Positions 4,328-5,056 of a stretch of DNA of 5,056 nucleotides are shown piece by piece (position 1 is the first letter of the stretch; the number at the start of each line of letters is the position of its first letter). The position numbers and the translations under genes were made by a program. The stretch lies in assembly GCA_947624635.1 (NCBI GenBank), contig CANQLF010000084.1, positions 1 through 5,056 on the forward strand. Reading direction: 5' to 3'. Origin of the DNA: an uncultured Bacilli bacterium (lineage in GTDB: Bacteria; Bacillota_I; Bacilli_A; RF39; UBA660). Below the pieces are notes generated by a model. The model was not told the origin of the DNA. It did no database searches and saw only the letters and a program-made list of their open reading frames with translations.

Positions 4328-4951
4328 ATGAATAATGAGCTAGAAAATGTTAAAAATAATAAAAAGAAAATAACATCAATTATAGTATTAGTAATTATAA
4401 TATTAGTAATTTTATTATTGATTGGACTAGCTTATGCATATTTTAGTGATACAAAAGAAGTAACACAAAATATAACATCAAGACTTTTAAATATAGAGTT
4501 TGAAAATGGAGAAATAATAAGAGCCAGTAATTTAGAACCACTAGTAGAAAAAGAAATAGAAGATAATGCAACAACAATAACATTTAATGTAGTAAGTAAA
4601 GATGTAGATGTAGTATATTACGATATAAGTATAAGTGATATTGAAACAGAGTTAGGACTAAAAAATACATGTTTTAAATGGAGATTATATGAAACAACAA
4701 ATAATGAAAATACATTATTAAATGAAGGAGACTTTAATGGAGTAGATAAAGAAAAGGTAATGGTAAAAGATCAATTAATAGACCCAAAAACACAAGAAAA
4801 GAAAAGTTATAAATTACAAATATGGCTTTCAGAAACAGAAGAAGATCAAAGTGAATTAATGGGATTAACATTTAAGGGCAAAGTAAGTATAGAAGCAAGG
4901 GATAGATTATTAAATAAAAGAAGTGGGGAAATAGCAATGTCATTAACTTAA
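4328..4951 (+). CDS. Secreted TasA/CalY-like (SipW-type) protein
   Basis: The 207-residue product has a polar, Lys-rich N terminus (1-14), a long hydrophobic segment (about 15-34) and the boundary LAYAYFSDTK (34-43). A-Y-A (35-37) fits a signal peptidase cleavage site, and the Y-F-S-D that follows resembles mature N termini of TasA, CalY and related SipW-processed proteins. The rest is predicted beta-rich, with NLEPL (68-72) in the place of the family's NLKPG-type turn. The late strands around YKLQIWLSE (161-169) and LTFKGKVSIEA (180-190) are typical of these domains. TasA-family proteins form extracellular matrix fibres; here the role is inferred. No sipW-type peptidase gene is in the window. 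AGAGGTG seven bases upstream sets the ATG. Thr is coded ACA in 15 of 16 cases, more skewed than in tsaB. The gene is probably monocistronic and driven by the poly-G promoter. Confidence 0.7.
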   Translation: MNNELENVKNNKKKITSIIVLVIIILVILLLIGLAYAYFSDTKEVTQNITSRLLNIEFENGEIIRASNLEPLVEKEIEDNATTITFNVVSKDVDVVYYDISISDIETELGLKNTCFKWRLYETTNNENTLLNEGDFNGVDKEKVMVKDQLIDPKTQEKKSYKLQIWLSETEEDQSELMGLTFKGKVSIEARDRLLNKRSGEIAMSLT

Positions 4952-4986
4952 GAGATAAAAGTACTATAAACTTTATCTCTTTTTTT
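4950..4986 (+). terminator. Terminator of the TasA/CalY-like gene
   Basis: A perfect 10-bp stem pairs 4950-4959 with 4972-4981 around a 12-base loop, and T4980-T4986 forms a seven-base T-run. The stem begins within the stop codon. It is a clear rho-independent terminator and marks the end of this transcription unit. Confidence 0.85.
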
Positions 4987-4988
4987 GT

Positions 4989-5019
4989 TAAAAAAATCAT
5001 TGTTATAGTAAAAAAATCA
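4989..5019. repeat. Two 11-bp direct repeats spaced by 20 bases
   Basis: TAAAAAAATCA occurs at 4989-4999 and again at 5009-5019, a centre-to-centre distance of exactly 20 bases, close to two helical turns. This could be a regulator site for a gene beyond the right edge, or an accident of A-rich sequence. No gene is visible between 4952 and the window end. Confidence 0.45.
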
Positions 5020-5056
5020 ATTTTAGACATAGTTCCCCTTACCCCAAAACTTAATA

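Noticed and set aside
4950..5030. Minus-strand reading frame starting with ATG at 5030-5028 after AAGGGG
   Set aside because: The spacing to the supposed ribosome site is short, and the frame runs through a terminator and into the antisense of a clear gene.

Overview
The window is very AT-rich and looks like an uncultured or host-associated member of the Bacillota (low-GC Gram-positives). Strong purine-rich Shine-Dalgarno sites, sigma-A-type promoters with extended -10 (TGn) elements, a tsaE-tsaB-rimI order and a TasA/CalY-type secreted protein all point that way. Base composition approaches that of Mollicutes, but TGA appears to be used as a stop (tsaE ends in the ATGA overlap with tsaB), so the standard bacterial code is the simplest reading. 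I cannot place it more precisely; RF39-like Bacilli or AT-rich gut Clostridia would fit.

Layout. The left edge (1-111) holds no complete gene but carries a perfect-consensus extended -10 promoter on the minus strand, firing leftward out of the window. A ferritin-like diiron protein lies on the minus strand (112-630). Divergent from it is a four-helix membrane protein with a lysine-rich tail (737-1183), followed by a hairpin terminator. A DUF3419-like putative SAM-dependent enzyme (1276-2175) has its own extended -10 promoter. It meets a small three-helix membrane protein (2176-2532, minus) tail to tail with no base between the stop codons; one AT-rich 13-bp stem probably terminates both. A well-formed promoter then drives tsaE (2652-3101), tsaB (3098-3685) and a rimI-like acetyltransferase (3686-4075). 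These are tightly packed and end at a strong hairpin terminator. tsaE and tsaB belong to tRNA t6A synthesis; the tsaD and tsaC/ywlC partners are not in the window.

The most interesting part is the right end. After a 252-base intergenic stretch comes a gene for a secreted TasA/CalY-like protein (4328-4951) with its own terminator. Upstream is an uninterrupted run of eight G (4244-4251), striking in this AT-rich background. It lies inside the 16-base spacer of a TTGACT / TAGAAT promoter. That is the arrangement of known phase-variable promoters, where slippage in the tract changes the -35/-10 spacing. A perfect DnaA-box 9-mer within an imperfect dyad lies just upstream of the -35, and a second candidate promoter lies further upstream. 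My inference is an ON/OFF or graded switch for a surface fibre-type protein; the sequence alone does not prove it.
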